Positions 1 to 9,076 of a stretch of 31,551 nt of DNA are shown piece by piece (position 1 is the first letter of the stretch; each line of letters opens with the position of its first letter). Made by a program: the position numbers and the translations under genes. The stretch comes from Desulfurivibrio sp044068515 (GTDB lineage: Bacteria; Desulfobacterota; Desulfobulbia; Desulfobulbales; Desulfurivibrionaceae): the NCBI RefSeq assembly GCF_044068515.1, contig NZ_JBIPKI010000028.1:1-31551 (forward strand), read 5' to 3'. The notes beneath the pieces were generated by a model, which saw nothing but the letters and a program-made list of their open reading frames with translations, ran no database searches and was not told the DNA's origin.

Positions 1-182
1 GATTCATCGTCGACCAGAAAGTCCTTCAGTTTGGCCAGCAGCGAATCGGGCACTTCCTCGTCATGGATAAAGGCATCGGCCTCTTCACCGGTGATCTGCT
101 GCTTGATTTCCAGGGGCAGACTGCGGAGAATGGCGACTCTCTCGGGGTTGGGCTTGCGCCGGGGTTTCTGTTGCTCAGTCAT
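1..182 (-). CDS. Hypothetical protein, N-terminal part only
   Basis: This minus-strand reading frame starts with ATG at 182 and runs off the left edge, so only about 60 residues are visible. A GAGGA ribosome binding site lies about 8 nt upstream. The visible part is hydrophilic and charged (MTEQQKPRRKPNPERVAIL...) with no membrane segment. It follows the DsrE-like gene after only 8 bases, so the two are probably co-transcribed. I do not recognise the family, and the missing C-terminus prevents a better call. Confidence 0.6.
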   Translation of the reverse strand, partial: MTEQQKPRRKPNPERVAILRSLPLEIKQQITGEEADAFIHDEEVPDSLLAKLKDFLVDDE

Positions 183-190
183 GGCAATCC

Positions 191-541
191 TCAAAAAGTT
201 ATGATCCGGTAGCCGGCCGCCAGGTAATGGGACATGGCCGGATGGCCGGCGATATGACCCACCAGGGGCAGCCCTTCGGCCTCCACCGCGGCGGTCGCCT
301 TCATTTTAGCCGAGCAGGCCTTGCAGACCGCGACAATCAGCCCCTTTTCCCGTACCTGGCGGTAGAGGGCATTGAGGAAATGGTCCGGCCGGCTCATTTC
401 CCCGACCAGTTTGACCGCTTCCCCTTCGATGACGATTTGCCCCCCGCGCCCCTGTTCCGCCAGATCAAGGGCGTTCAGGAGCACGTGGACAAAACAGAGT
501 GGTTCGCCCCGAAAGGCAAAAAGGATATTTTTTTCAGCCAT
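191..541 (-). CDS. DsrE/DsrF-like family protein
   Basis: The 116-residue product fits the small DsrE-like fold, which includes sulfur-relay proteins and related cytoplasmic proteins. The N-terminus (KNILFAFRGEPLCFVHVLLNAL) is the usual first strand and helix. The middle has a VCKACSAK segment with two cysteines three residues apart, where sulfur-handling members carry reactive cysteines. The C-terminus (GHPAMSHYLAAGYRIITF) also fits the family. The ATG has a strong GGAGGGA site. It lies between the NRAMP-like gene and the truncated ORF on the same strand. A sulfur-transfer role is inferred from family membership only; many DsrE-like proteins have no known substrate. Confidence 0.7.
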   Translation of the reverse strand: MAEKNILFAFRGEPLCFVHVLLNALDLAEQGRGGQIVIEGEAVKLVGEMSRPDHFLNALYRQVREKGLIVAVCKACSAKMKATAAVEAEGLPLVGHIAGHPAMSHYLAAGYRIITF

Positions 542-704
542 ATTCCCTCCTTTGCTCCCGGCCGGGGCCGGGAATCCGAACTGGTTGCGGCCGCTCCCGC
601 GACCTAAGCCACCAACCTTTCAACCTTGCTGGGTCCCTTGCCCCCTGGCTCAGCCAGCGGTTCCGCCGCCGCTGATCACTCCCGCCCGGGCCGTCAGGCC
701 TCGC

Positions 705-1991
705 TTACCCGCCATAAAAAAGCAGCACATAGAGATAGCCGGCGGTCATCAGGCCGAAAAAAACCAGCCCCGACCAACTGAGCAGCTTGAGCAGCCGGCC
801 CGGGCGATGGTGCCGGGGCACATTGGCCCCGTTCATCACCTTGTAATTGATGTAGGCCAGCACCGGCGAGGTCAAAAATGAAGCCACCGCGGCAAAAGTG
901 AGCAGTTGGACCAGGTTCTGGACAAAGAACAGCACCACCAGGCAGGCGCTGCCCGCAACGGCAACCACCCAGAAGCGCTGCAGGGCGGCGAAGCGCTCGA
1001 CGTCGCAGCGCCCGATCAGGCTGCAGCAGGCGGCCAGGGCCCGGGGGTAGCCGTCGATGCAGGTCATGGTGGTGCTGAACATGGTGACAAAGGCGGCGGA
1101 AAGAATCAACAGGCGGGACCAGTCGCCGATGGTTTCGGTATAGAGCTGGACCAGCTGGGCGGAGAAAGCGATCCCGCTGGCGGCAAACGAAACCCCGGTG
1201 CCGTGCATCACCAGGGCGCCGAGGGCCAGAAACACCACGGCCAGAAAGACGGCGGAAACATAGCCGAGATAAAAATCCACCGCCGTTTCCCGGGGAGTGG
1301 CGAAGTGACCGGTTTGCTTCTGCCGGCTGAACATCCACAGCGAGGACCAGGCGGAAAGATCGACCGGGGCCGGCATCCAGCCCAGCAAGCCGATCAGGAA
1401 GGCAAACGAGGCCAGGGTCCAGGGGCTGGGAGCCCTGAAGTCGGGAGGCGGGGCGGTATAGTTGAAAAAGGCGAAAGCCACCGCCAGCAGGGTGGAAAGT
1501 CCCAGCACCGCGATGGTGACCTTGGCGAAGCCGTCGAGAAAGCGGTACTGCCCGCCCAGCAGCACCAGGGCGCAAAAAATCACCAGCAGCACCGTGATCT
1601 GGGCCACCGGCAAGGCCGTGAAGCCATAGCCGGCGAAGAGCGCGGCGCTGAGCATGGCCACTCCGGCCACGTTGATGGTCCCGGTCAGGATATTGAACAG
1701 CAGAAAGATCCAGACGAAGACCACTCCGTGGCGATAATAGCCGGTCAACAGGCTTTCGCCGGTGGCGGCGGTATAACGCTGGCCATAGAGGAAAAAGGGG
1801 AATTTGAAAAGATTGGCCAGCAGCACCAGGCCGACCAGGCTCCAACCGAATTCCGCTCCCGCCCGGGTCGACCAGACCAGGTGGGAACCGCCCACCGCGG
1901 CGCAGGCCACCAGGATGCCCGGCCCCAGGGCCTTCCCGAGGTTGGCCCAAGTCGTTTTTCCGGCCGGCTCATCTTCCCTGGCGCTTTCCAA
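705..1991 (-). CDS. NRAMP-family (divalent) metal ion transporter, divergent subtype
   Basis: The 428-residue membrane protein has about eleven hydrophobic segments and NRAMP topology. TM1 reads GPGILVACAAVGGSHLVWST, where classical Mn/Fe carriers have DPGN. The TM6 region reads GLLGWMPAPVDLSAWSSLW and keeps the Met-Pro, but not the MPH of classical members. A bacterial subgroup with this TM1/TM6 signature exists; its ion preference cannot be stated from sequence. The start is probably a TTG at 1991, five bases after GGGGGAG; no in-frame ATG lies nearby. It sits downstream of nspC on the same strand, with a gap of 72 bases. Family membership is well supported, the substrate is not. Confidence 0.8.
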   Translation of the reverse strand: MESAREDEPAGKTTWANLGKALGPGILVACAAVGGSHLVWSTRAGAEFGWSLVGLVLLANLFKFPFFLYGQRYTAATGESLLTGYYRHGVVFVWIFLLFNILTGTINVAGVAMLSAALFAGYGFTALPVAQITVLLVIFCALVLLGGQYRFLDGFAKVTIAVLGLSTLLAVAFAFFNYTAPPPDFRAPSPWTLASFAFLIGLLGWMPAPVDLSAWSSLWMFSRQKQTGHFATPRETAVDFYLGYVSAVFLAVVFLALGALVMHGTGVSFAASGIAFSAQLVQLYTETIGDWSRLLILSAAFVTMFSTTMTCIDGYPRALAACCSLIGRCDVERFAALQRFWVVAVAGSACLVVLFFVQNLVQLLTFAAVASFLTSPVLAYINYKVMNGANVPRHHRPGRLLKLLSWSGLVFFGLMTAGYLYVLLFYGG

Positions 1992-2063
1992 GTCTCCCCC
2001 TCATGTTAGTCGAAACCCGCCCGGGCCTCCGGCCGATTGGGCTCGGCCCGGGGCCGCAACGGC

Positions 2064-3224
<1,161 letters not shown>

Positions 3225-3244
3225 GCATCCCCCAAAACCAACTT

Positions 3245-4444
3245 TTACTCAAGTTCCCGGATTTCCCAGGGCAACCCATGGAGATTGAGTTGCTCCATGA
3301 AGGGATCGGGGTCGAACTGCTCCATGTTGAAGACCCCGGGCTTTTTCCAGGCCCCGCGGAGGATCATCATCCCGCCGATCATGGCCGGCACCCCGGTGGT
3401 GTAGGAGATGGCCTGGGAGCCCACTTCCCGGAAGCACTCCTCGTGGTCGCAGATGTTGTAGATGTAGATCTTGCGGGGTTTGCCGTCCTTGACCCCTTCC
3501 ATGATGTTGCCGATGCAGGTCTTGCCCTTGGTCCGCGGCCCCAGCGAGGCGGGGTCGGGCAGCAGGGCCTTGAGAAACTGGAGGGGCACGATCTCCCGCC
3601 CTTCGAACATCACCGGCTCAATCGAGGTCATGCCGACATTCTGCAACACCTCCAGGTGCTTGAGATAATTGTCGGAAAAGGTCATCCAGAAGCGGATCCG
3701 CTTCAAGCCCTTGATGTTTTTGACCAGCGATTCCAACTCCTCGTGGTACATCAGGTAGGCGTTCTTGGGCCCGATCACCGGAAAATCGAAGGCCCACTTC
3801 TCCACCAGGGGCTCGGTTTCCACCCACTGGCCGTTTTCCCAGTAGCGCCCCTTGGCGGTCACCTCGCGGATGTTGATCTCCGGGTTGAAGTTGGTGGCAA
3901 AGGGATGGCCGTGATCGCCGGCATTGGCATCGAGGATGTCGATATAATGAATCTCGTCGAAATAATGCTTGGCGGCGTAGGCGCAAAAAACATTGGTCAC
4001 CCCGGGATCGAAGCCGCTGCCCAGCAGCGCCGTCAGCCCCTTCTCGCGGAAGCGGTCGTGGTAGGGCCACTGCCAGGTGTAGCTGAAGCGGGCCTCGTCG
4101 GGGGGCTCGTAGTTGGCGGTGTCGAGATAATCGACCCCGCATGCCAGGCAGGCCTCCATGATGGTCAGGTCCTGGTAAGGCAGGGCCAGATTGAGGACCA
4201 GGGCCGGCCGGACCCGGTTGATCAGGGCCACCAGTTCCGGCACCTGGTCGGCATCCACCCGGGCCACTTCGATCTCCCGGCCGGTGCGGGTCTTGACCGA
4301 ATCACGGATCGCCTCGCATTTGCTCAAGGTCCGGCTGGCCAGCACGATTTCACTGAAAACTTCGGGCACTTGGGCGCACTTGTGGGCCACCACGCTGCCC
4401 ACCCCGCCGGCGCCGATGATTAAAACCTTCGCCATTTTCGCCAC
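3245..4444 (-). CDS. Carboxynorspermidine (carboxyspermidine) dehydrogenase, saccharopine dehydrogenase family
   Basis: This NAD(P)H-dependent reductase condenses L-aspartate semialdehyde with a diamine (diaminopropane or putrescine) to form the carboxy-polyamine used by the next gene. The 399-residue protein opens with a Rossmann motif, VLIIGAGGVGSVVAHKCAQ (about 7-25). GSGFDPGVTNVFCAYA and the C-terminal GVPAMIGGMMILRGAWKKPGVFN are typical of the family. AGGAGGTGG precedes the ATG. It is the first gene of the minus-strand operon, so the promoter should lie in 4445-4583, between it and the tRNA. The family and the pairing with nspC make the call firm; norspermidine versus spermidine as physiological product remains open. 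Confidence 0.92.
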   Translation of the reverse strand: MAKMAKVLIIGAGGVGSVVAHKCAQVPEVFSEIVLASRTLSKCEAIRDSVKTRTGREIEVARVDADQVPELVALINRVRPALVLNLALPYQDLTIMEACLACGVDYLDTANYEPPDEARFSYTWQWPYHDRFREKGLTALLGSGFDPGVTNVFCAYAAKHYFDEIHYIDILDANAGDHGHPFATNFNPEINIREVTAKGRYWENGQWVETEPLVEKWAFDFPVIGPKNAYLMYHEELESLVKNIKGLKRIRFWMTFSDNYLKHLEVLQNVGMTSIEPVMFEGREIVPLQFLKALLPDPASLGPRTKGKTCIGNIMEGVKDGKPRKIYIYNICDHEECFREVGSQAISYTTGVPAMIGGMMILRGAWKKPGVFNMEQFDPDPFMEQLNLHGLPWEIRELE

Positions 4445-4583
4445 CTCCTGCTGGTTGGGGATAAAAACTTTGTCTAAGGACGGAAATTTTGCCGCCCGGG
4501 ATTATTTCTCACTTCATCAGCCTTGACGCTCCGCCGGCGGTGTGCTAAATAGAGTCCTTTCGCGGCTTGACCAGCCGAAAAAA

Positions 4584-4659
4584 GGGCCGTTAGCTCAACT
4601 GGTAGAGCAACTGACTCTTAATCAGTAGGTTTGGGGTTCGAGCCCCCGACGGCCCACCA
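4584..4659 (+). tRNA. tRNA-Lys (anticodon CUU)
   Basis: The sequence folds as a full cloverleaf. The acceptor arm GGGCCGT (4584-4590) pairs with ACGGCCC (4649-4655), and the discriminator A and CCA are encoded. The D arm contains AGCTCAACTGGTAGAGC. The anticodon stem ACTGA/TCAGT encloses the loop CTCTTAA, giving anticodon CTT. The T arm is GGGGTTCGAGCCCC. The gene is the boundary between the conserved left side and the mobile right side of the window, so its 3' end is a natural candidate integration site. Confidence 0.97.
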
Positions 4660-4669
4660 GTAAAATCAA

Positions 4670-4701
4670 GGGGTTACGGTTCATTCCGTAGCCCCTTTTT
4701 T
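4670..4701 (+). terminator. Rho-independent terminator of the tRNA-Lys gene
   Basis: GGGGTTACGG pairs with CCGTAGCCCC (one G-T wobble) around a short loop and is followed directly by a run of T. It lies 10 bases after the CCA end of the tRNA. Confidence 0.88.
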
Positions 4702-4999
4702 GTTTGAAAAAGTCATTCCGTTTACTGGCCGTTTACTAATTGATAAATTGCAAAGGAATTGCCCCCTGCCTGATTCGTCGGCCAGCATACTCAAAAAGCA
4801 TGGCGTCCGGCAAGAGGAAACCGGATAGCCGTTACTGCGTAACGCAGGCACAAAAAACCGGCCAGCGCCTTTTTGGGGGGGATTGCTAGCCGGGATGCTG
4901 GCGGCTTGTTCAGGGTTGGTACCGCCAGCAAATGGAACATATCACCAGGCGGCGGAGGTCGTCAAGATTCATCCCCATTTAGCTTAAACATACCCGCCG

Positions 5000-5180
5000 T
5001 CAATATATGTCAGTGGCCTCTTGGTCGGTCATGCCGTCGGTGGCTCGACGGTCGGCCTCCAGGGCCAGTTGCTCGACGATGCTCTTCAAGGGCCTGCCTT
5101 GGTGCGTTGCCAGCCGCCGGAGAGTATGATAATCCCTGGCTATCAAGCCAGCATTGGAAACGCCTCTGTATTGGTTTGCA
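5000..5180 (-). pseudogene. C-terminal fragment of an unidentified protein
   Basis: One minus-strand frame gives a protein-like stretch, ANQYRGVSNAGLIARDY then HTLRRLATHQGRPLKSIVE and on to an acidic end (DGMTDQEATDIY), closed by TGA at 5000-5002. It has helix-like amphipathic character and balanced composition, unlike the other frames. It has no start codon, because a stop lies just upstream near 5190. I read it as the tail of a gene whose front was lost. The family is unknown. Confidence 0.35.
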
Positions 5181-5198
5181 CCACCCGGTCATCCTCCT

Positions 5199-5261
5199 CC
5201 CGCGTGGGGGTGTTAACCTTTCTGGTAACCCCAATGTCAGCTTCTTCCCGCGTGGGGGTGT
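5199..5261. repeat. Pair of direct repeats, CCCGCGTGGGGGTGTT
   Basis: The 16-mer occurs at 5199-5214 and 5247-5262, 48 bases apart, each preceded by a CTCCT/CTTCT-like pyrimidine tract. A looser relative (CCCGGTGGGGGTT) occurs near 5518. Two units with unequal flanks are not enough to call a CRISPR array. Confidence 0.5.
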
Positions 5262-5551
5262 TGCGTTGCTTTGACCAAGCTGGCCAGGTGTGAAAGGGTT
5301 TCTTTCATGATTCCCACCACCAGGCAACGGCTATACCCTGCTGGCCGTCCATAGCCCGGTTCATACGCCAGTTACCCCGAGGTGTCCTCGTATTCACTGA
5401 GCGCAAAGTTGCGAACAGTGATGGCTTTTTGGTATCCAATCAATCCAAAGTTGGACTCAGTGATCGTCCCCTGATCCGCCCCATGGTCGATCAGGTTGCG
5501 GATGCCCCGCATCACGTCCCGGTGGGGGTTGATGACGGTTCCACAGCAACC

Positions 5552-5612
5552 AACCCCTTTCCACCGCCAAACTGAAGCTGGAAAGGGGTTGACTGCTGGT
5601 AACCCCCTTTCC
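5552..5612. repeat. Cluster of three 11-12 bp inverted repeats
   Basis: AACCCCTTTCC (5552-5562), its perfect reverse complement GGAAAGGGGTT (5580-5590) and AACCCCCTTTCC (5601-5612) alternate in 61 bases. The middle arm can pair with either neighbour, so two mutually exclusive hairpins are possible. No gene overlaps it convincingly. Confidence 0.6.
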
Positions 5613-5864
5613 AGGGCCGACAACACGGGTTGCACGCCGGTCAACACATGGGCTTGCCAATTACCCATCGCCGGCGCCGGGCCATCTATAGGGTTGCTGG
5701 TGCGAACCAAACCGCGAACCCCTGCGTACTGGCGCGTACTGGTAGGCGCCAGATTCAGTAGTATTGTGCTGTTTCCGGATAAGGTTTCAGCGAAGGTTAC
5801 AGGCAAGGTTACACCCTGCGGGGATGCAACGAGACATTACCCCGCAGTCGCTCTCTCCTGGCCT

Positions 5865-5903
5865 GGAAAAAGAAAGGCCGGCCACTATGAAGGTGAACCG
5901 GCC
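5865..5903 (-). terminator. Possible terminator of the 6384-to-5942 minus-strand gene pair
   Basis: Read on the minus strand, GGCCGG (5903-5898) and CCGGCC (5881-5876) form a 6-bp GC stem followed by TTTCTTTTTCC. It lies about 40 bases after the stop of the last gene on that strand. Confidence 0.5.
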
Positions 5904-5941
5904 CCGCTTGAGTTGATCGTTGGAAAGGATATTGCTGAAGG

Positions 5942-6124
5942 CTAATGCTTCGCGAAGCGAATATCGGGGTACTTCCCCCGCGTACTCTGATAGGCCGATT
6001 GTGCGGCTTGCTTCAGCGATGCGATCTCGGAGGACGTCAAGCGATTTGAAGCGGAGACCCGGTCAACACCATCGCACGTAGGGGCTGTTTCCTTGGGTAT
6101 TAACTTGTTGCCCTTCCTGGTCAT
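5942..6124 (-). CDS. Small hypothetical protein
   Basis: The 60-residue basic protein has no recognised domain. It contains SSEIASLKQAAQSAYQSTRGKYP, a likely helix. Its ATG overlaps the stop of the upstream gene by 4 bases (6121-6124), so the two are probably translationally coupled. A possible terminator follows. Its size, coupling and position beside a DUF932 gene suit a plasmid- or phage-type accessory operon. Function is unknown. Confidence 0.5.
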   Translation of the reverse strand: MTRKGNKLIPKETAPTCDGVDRVSASNRLTSSEIASLKQAAQSAYQSTRGKYPDIRFAKH

Positions 6125-6384
6125 TTTTTCTCCTCTTCTTGAGAGGAAGAGCTTTTAGAGGCTGGCAATTGCTCTCCCTCGTCGGCATGCTTCACGAACC
6201 GAGCGGAGGGATTCAAGCGACTTGAATCTGCGGACTGCTTCCTTTCCGGCTTGAGATTCCGGGGCACGCGGGGGCGCTGCTTCTTCTCCACGGCGTCCAG
6301 CGTCTTCGTCAGCAGGTCGGCGACGGCCGGAATCCTTGTCACCTGGTCGATCTTTTCCAAGCCCGGGTAAACTCGTTTGCTCAT
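6121..6384 (-). CDS. Small hypothetical protein, upstream partner of the 60-residue gene
   Basis: The 87-residue, highly charged protein has a structured-looking N-terminus (SKRVYPGLEKIDQVTRIPAVADLLTKTLDAVEKK) and a low-complexity Ser/Lys/Glu tail ending SSSSQEEEKK, probably disordered. It overlaps the following gene by four bases on the same strand. AGAGAGTAGCAG lies before the ATG, a weak binding site. I do not recognise the family. Confidence 0.5.
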   Translation of the reverse strand: MSKRVYPGLEKIDQVTRIPAVADLLTKTLDAVEKKQRPRVPRNLKPERKQSADSSRLNPSARFVKHADEGEQLPASKSSSSQEEEKK

Positions 6385-6620
6385 CTGCTACTCTCTTTTT
6401 CTTTTCGGATGGAAACCTTCCCTGGCACTTCTTTACGGTCTTAGGCCAGATAGTCTCCAATCGCATGATTCATGCACTATTACACGATGTACTCAAAATG
6501 ACGCAGTCAATATAAAATGGCTGCGAGAATCTTGCGACGCATCGGGTAAACCCAAACGTAACAGGTGACCAGTTGGCGCCGTGCGTGTTGGCCAGAGGAG
6601 GGAGGCGGACCCTTGTCGTT

Positions 6621-7622
6621 TTAATGCATCAACGGCTTGAGCAAATCGCTGATTTCTTCTCGCCAGGCAAGTTGCTCCTGCAAATCCCTTCTTTCCTTGG
6701 CCAGCCAGGCTAGGGCCTGGCCAACATCGTAAAGGTTCCTGCACTCGGCTGGCGCTCCAGGAATTTTTTGCCCTTTTTCGACCTTAATTGTAGTTGGGGT
6801 GTTACCCTTGTATGGACCGCTGATCTCAGCATCATGTCCGGTGCGGGCAATGTGATACAGACGGGTTGCCGCCTTATAACCCCAACCTTTTTTTAGCGTA
6901 TTCTCTACCCATGGCATAAGATCCTTCGGACTAATATGCTTCTTGCGCCATTGCTCGAAATTTGACTTTTCATTTTCCGCTTCCCGAATACCCGAATACA
7001 ACACTTTTCCCACGTCGTTAAGGCTCAAATCACCTACATGGCGCCGGCAGAAGTCGGAACGGGTGACGCCTATAACCAAGCCATTACTACAAATAAGACG
7101 GAACCAGCCCATGAGTGCACGGAACCTGGTGCTGCCGTCTACGGAGTTGAAACACTCCAGGCGCATATCCATAGGATGACCGTCGCCAGGATCAAAAGAA
7201 AACTGCTGTGGCAGATAGAGGCTCAAAGCCATCCGTTCGCCGTATTCAGTGATCTTCAACTCGGCATTTACATCTTCCGGGTTGATTTTATGGTAAGCAA
7301 AAGCTTTCTCTGATATGTCTAGCACAGCTAAATGAGGAATAAGAGCATATTCCCTGGAGACCACTCCGACTGGGATAAAATTCGGATCATCCTTGAATGG
7401 TTTGCGGACAATCGTATCGAGCCGTTTGTTTATTAGGGAAAATTTATTGTCAGATTGGGCGATAGCGAAAGGCCTTCGCTCAAATTTCGGTACGTAGTTG
7501 CGAATTTCTTTAAGGGAGCCTTCATAAGAACTAAGCGGTGAATTGAGCCATTTTGGTAGGATGCCACGGGTAATCTCAACCACACTCGGCACTGTCCCTT
7601 GGGCTGATTGCTCTTGAATCAT
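6621..7622 (-). CDS. DUF932 family protein (phage/plasmid-like)
   Basis: The product of about 333 residues matches the DUF932 layout. An N-terminal segment of the type RPFAIAQSDNKFSLINKRLD is followed by VGVVSREYALIPHLAVLD. The core has GDGHPMDMRLECFNSVDGSTRF and GWFRLICSNGLVIG. Such proteins occur on plasmids, phages and integrative elements; their activity is not established. I chose the ATG at 7622 because GGAG lies 6 bases upstream. A GTG at 7658 would extend the protein by 12 residues into the preceding gene. It follows the zinc-ribbon gene closely, so the two probably share a transcript that starts near 8000. Confidence 0.8.
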   Translation of the reverse strand: MIQEQSAQGTVPSVVEITRGILPKWLNSPLSSYEGSLKEIRNYVPKFERRPFAIAQSDNKFSLINKRLDTIVRKPFKDDPNFIPVGVVSREYALIPHLAVLDISEKAFAYHKINPEDVNAELKITEYGERMALSLYLPQQFSFDPGDGHPMDMRLECFNSVDGSTRFRALMGWFRLICSNGLVIGVTRSDFCRRHVGDLSLNDVGKVLYSGIREAENEKSNFEQWRKKHISPKDLMPWVENTLKKGWGYKAATRLYHIARTGHDAEISGPYKGNTPTTIKVEKGQKIPGAPAECRNLYDVGQALAWLAKERRDLQEQLAWREEISDLLKPLMH

Positions 7623-7650
7623 ATCATGCTCCAAACATCTGTTAAGGGTT

Positions 7651-7998
7651 CTACTCACCGTAGTGTTTTGACTGGCTAAGGCCTGCTACTACTAGCTCCG
7701 GGAGATTAAATCCATTAATCATGGCATCTTCAAGTGTGCTCCCTGGCGTCTCCCTGTGAACAGCCCTGATGGCGCTGACAGAGACAGATCGGTAGGTTTT
7801 CCAGCCTAACCCTATCAACATACCAAATGACGGAGAGACATCGCTAATTCCCCCGCAGAAATAGCATCCGGCGGCATAGTGAATCAACCCTTTGTGGTCA
7901 GTATACCATGGCGCAACAATAACAGTGCCGTTGTGGTTCATTGGCCCATTCAGATGTTTATGCGTCTTTCCGCATTCCCCGCAAAAAATTTTTGGCAT
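7651..7998 (-). CDS. Small zinc-ribbon-like hypothetical protein
   Basis: The 115-residue protein begins MPKIFCGECGKTHKHLNGP and later has CYFCGG. The two CxxC pairs suggest a zinc-binding ribbon. It is the first gene of the minus-strand pair with the DUF932 gene and is divergent from the XRE repressor gene at 8194. A regulatory or nucleic-acid-binding role would fit, but that is inference from the cysteine pattern alone. Confidence 0.6.
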   Translation of the reverse strand: MPKIFCGECGKTHKHLNGPMNHNGTVIVAPWYTDHKGLIHYAAGCYFCGGISDVSPSFGMLIGLGWKTYRSVSVSAIRAVHRETPGSTLEDAMINGFNLPELVVAGLSQSKHYGE

Positions 7999-8110
7999 GA
8001 TCCACCCCCGTTATACGTCATGTTTGCGCAACATAAATACACGACCCAAGTGCTAGGACCATGCTTCCCTGCCCACCGAGAACGTCGGACCAGGTACACT
8101 AGCAAGTGTT

Positions 8111-8123
8111 ACACATCATGTGT
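8111..8123. promoter_or_regulatory. Possible repressor operator, ACACAT-C-ATGTGT
   Basis: A perfect 6-bp inverted repeat with one central base lies in the divergent intergenic region between the zinc-ribbon/DUF932 operon and the XRE gene. This is where an autoregulatory XRE protein would normally bind. The link to that protein is inference from position. Confidence 0.45.
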
Positions 8124-8193
8124 GTATTTTCAATAAATTTAACACTCATTCCATGTTGTGGTTTGCCAATGGACCGGTCTGTATATTGGCACC

Positions 8194-8565
8194 ATGTCGA
8201 AACTTATCATTACAAGCACCGAAATTGGCGCGGCGATCCGCAGGCGTCGGAAGACCCTTGGTCTCACCCAGGAAAAACTGGCAGAGAAGGTTGGCGTTTC
8301 GTATCAACAGGTGCAGCGATATGAGAACGGAACTACCACCCTCAACGTTGAAAATATGCAACGAATCGCCCATGCTCTAGGGGTTCCGCCAGCCTCCTTT
8401 TTTATGTCCGAAGATTTGCCTGTTCTGGCAAAGAACAGTGTTCCCGTTTTGTCCACCGAAGAAAGAAACCTCCTAAGTCTTTTCAAAAAAATACCCACCT
8501 CCGCCGATAAAAAACTGGTTACCAGCATCACCCGCCGACTCACCAAGAAAAACCTGCCAAAATAA
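8194..8565 (+). CDS. XRE-family helix-turn-helix transcriptional regulator
   Basis: The 123-residue product has a Cro/CI-type HTH in its first 75 residues. AAIRRRRKTLGLTQEKLAEK and VGVSYQQVQRYENGTT cover helices 1-4, and LNVENMQRIAHALGVPPASFF covers helix 5. The C-terminal part (LSTEERNLLSLFKKIPTSADKKLVTSITRRL) is a short helical tail rather than a peptidase, so this is not a LexA/CI autocleaving repressor. I chose ATG 8194 over the codon at 8158 because homologous N-termini begin just before the HTH. It is divergent from the DUF932 operon and probably represses it. Confidence 0.85.
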   Translation: MSKLIITSTEIGAAIRRRRKTLGLTQEKLAEKVGVSYQQVQRYENGTTTLNVENMQRIAHALGVPPASFFMSEDLPVLAKNSVPVLSTEERNLLSLFKKIPTSADKKLVTSITRRLTKKNLPK

Positions 8566-8791
8566 CCCGCCGTTAACCTTCCTTGCCAAACAAATGCAGA
8601 GGTGACCCAAACTGGTTCCCTGCTCCATACGGGTTACTGATAGAGGCTGGGGAATAGGGGCTGCCATACCGGCCATCTCGCAAGGCCATTCAATGGCCAC
8701 CCTCGGAGGGCTTGCGCTGTTTTATGGTCTGGGGTAATCAATGTTCGAGTAGGAAGAGGGTGGGGACAACAATACAACTCGGGAGAGAGCG
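8566..8791. other. Intergenic stretch, no gene seen
   Basis: The 226 bases between the XRE and HU genes hold no credible ORF and no clear terminator. They presumably include the HU promoter. Confidence 0.5.
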
Positions 8792-9067
8792 ATGAACAAG
8801 AAGGAACTGGTCGAGAAGCTGGCCGCCGAAACCAATATGAGCAAGGCTGAGGCCGGCAGGGCCTTTGACAGCATTTTTGGGGCGATCAGTGAAGCACTGG
8901 CCCAGGGTGACAAGGTGATGTTCCCCGGCTTTGGCACCCTGGAAGTACGGGATCGGGCTGCCAAGCAAGGGCGTAACCCGCAGACCGGGGAGACCATTCA
9001 GGTCCCGGCGCGGAAGGCGGTGGCGTTCAAGGCCGGGAAGACGTTGAAGGATGTGGTTAATCGCTGA
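8792..9067 (+). CDS. HU-family DNA-binding protein
   Basis: The 91-residue product is the usual HU length. MNKKELVEKLAAETNMSKAEA is the N-terminal helical dimerisation part. FPGFGTLEVRDRAAKQGRNPQTGETI is the strand plus the flexible arm with the conserved G-RNPQTG-I and the intercalating proline. VAFKAGKTLKDVVN is the C-terminal helix. GGGAGAGAGCG precedes the ATG. HU bends and compacts DNA and assists recombination. This copy lies alone in a mobile region beside broken genes, so it is probably an accessory paralogue. It could equally be IHF-like; the length and arm favour HU. Confidence 0.92.
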   Translation: MNKKELVEKLAAETNMSKAEAGRAFDSIFGAISEALAQGDKVMFPGFGTLEVRDRAAKQGRNPQTGETIQVPARKAVAFKAGKTLKDVVNR

Positions 9068-9076
9068 AGGTATTGC

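Larger units (their letters stand above)
4702..5871. other. Long region without a convincing intact gene
   Basis: About 1.2 kb with no reading frame I can defend as an intact gene. It holds one probable gene fragment (5000-5180, minus), a pair of 16-bp direct repeats 48 bases apart, and a cluster of perfect 11-bp inverted repeats. Long open frames here (for example 5372-5806 minus and 5496-5945 plus) have low-complexity, GC-shadow-like translations and overlap each other. The stretch looks like eroded mobile DNA next to the tRNA. Confidence 0.5.

Noticed and set aside
5199..5262. CRISPR-like repeat pair
   Set aside because: Only two copies 48 bases apart with unequal flanks, no third regular unit and no cas genes in the window.
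5372..5945. Overlapping open frames on both strands (144 and 149 residues)
   Set aside because: No recognisable motif, no ribosome site, they overlap each other and the inverted repeats; probably chance.
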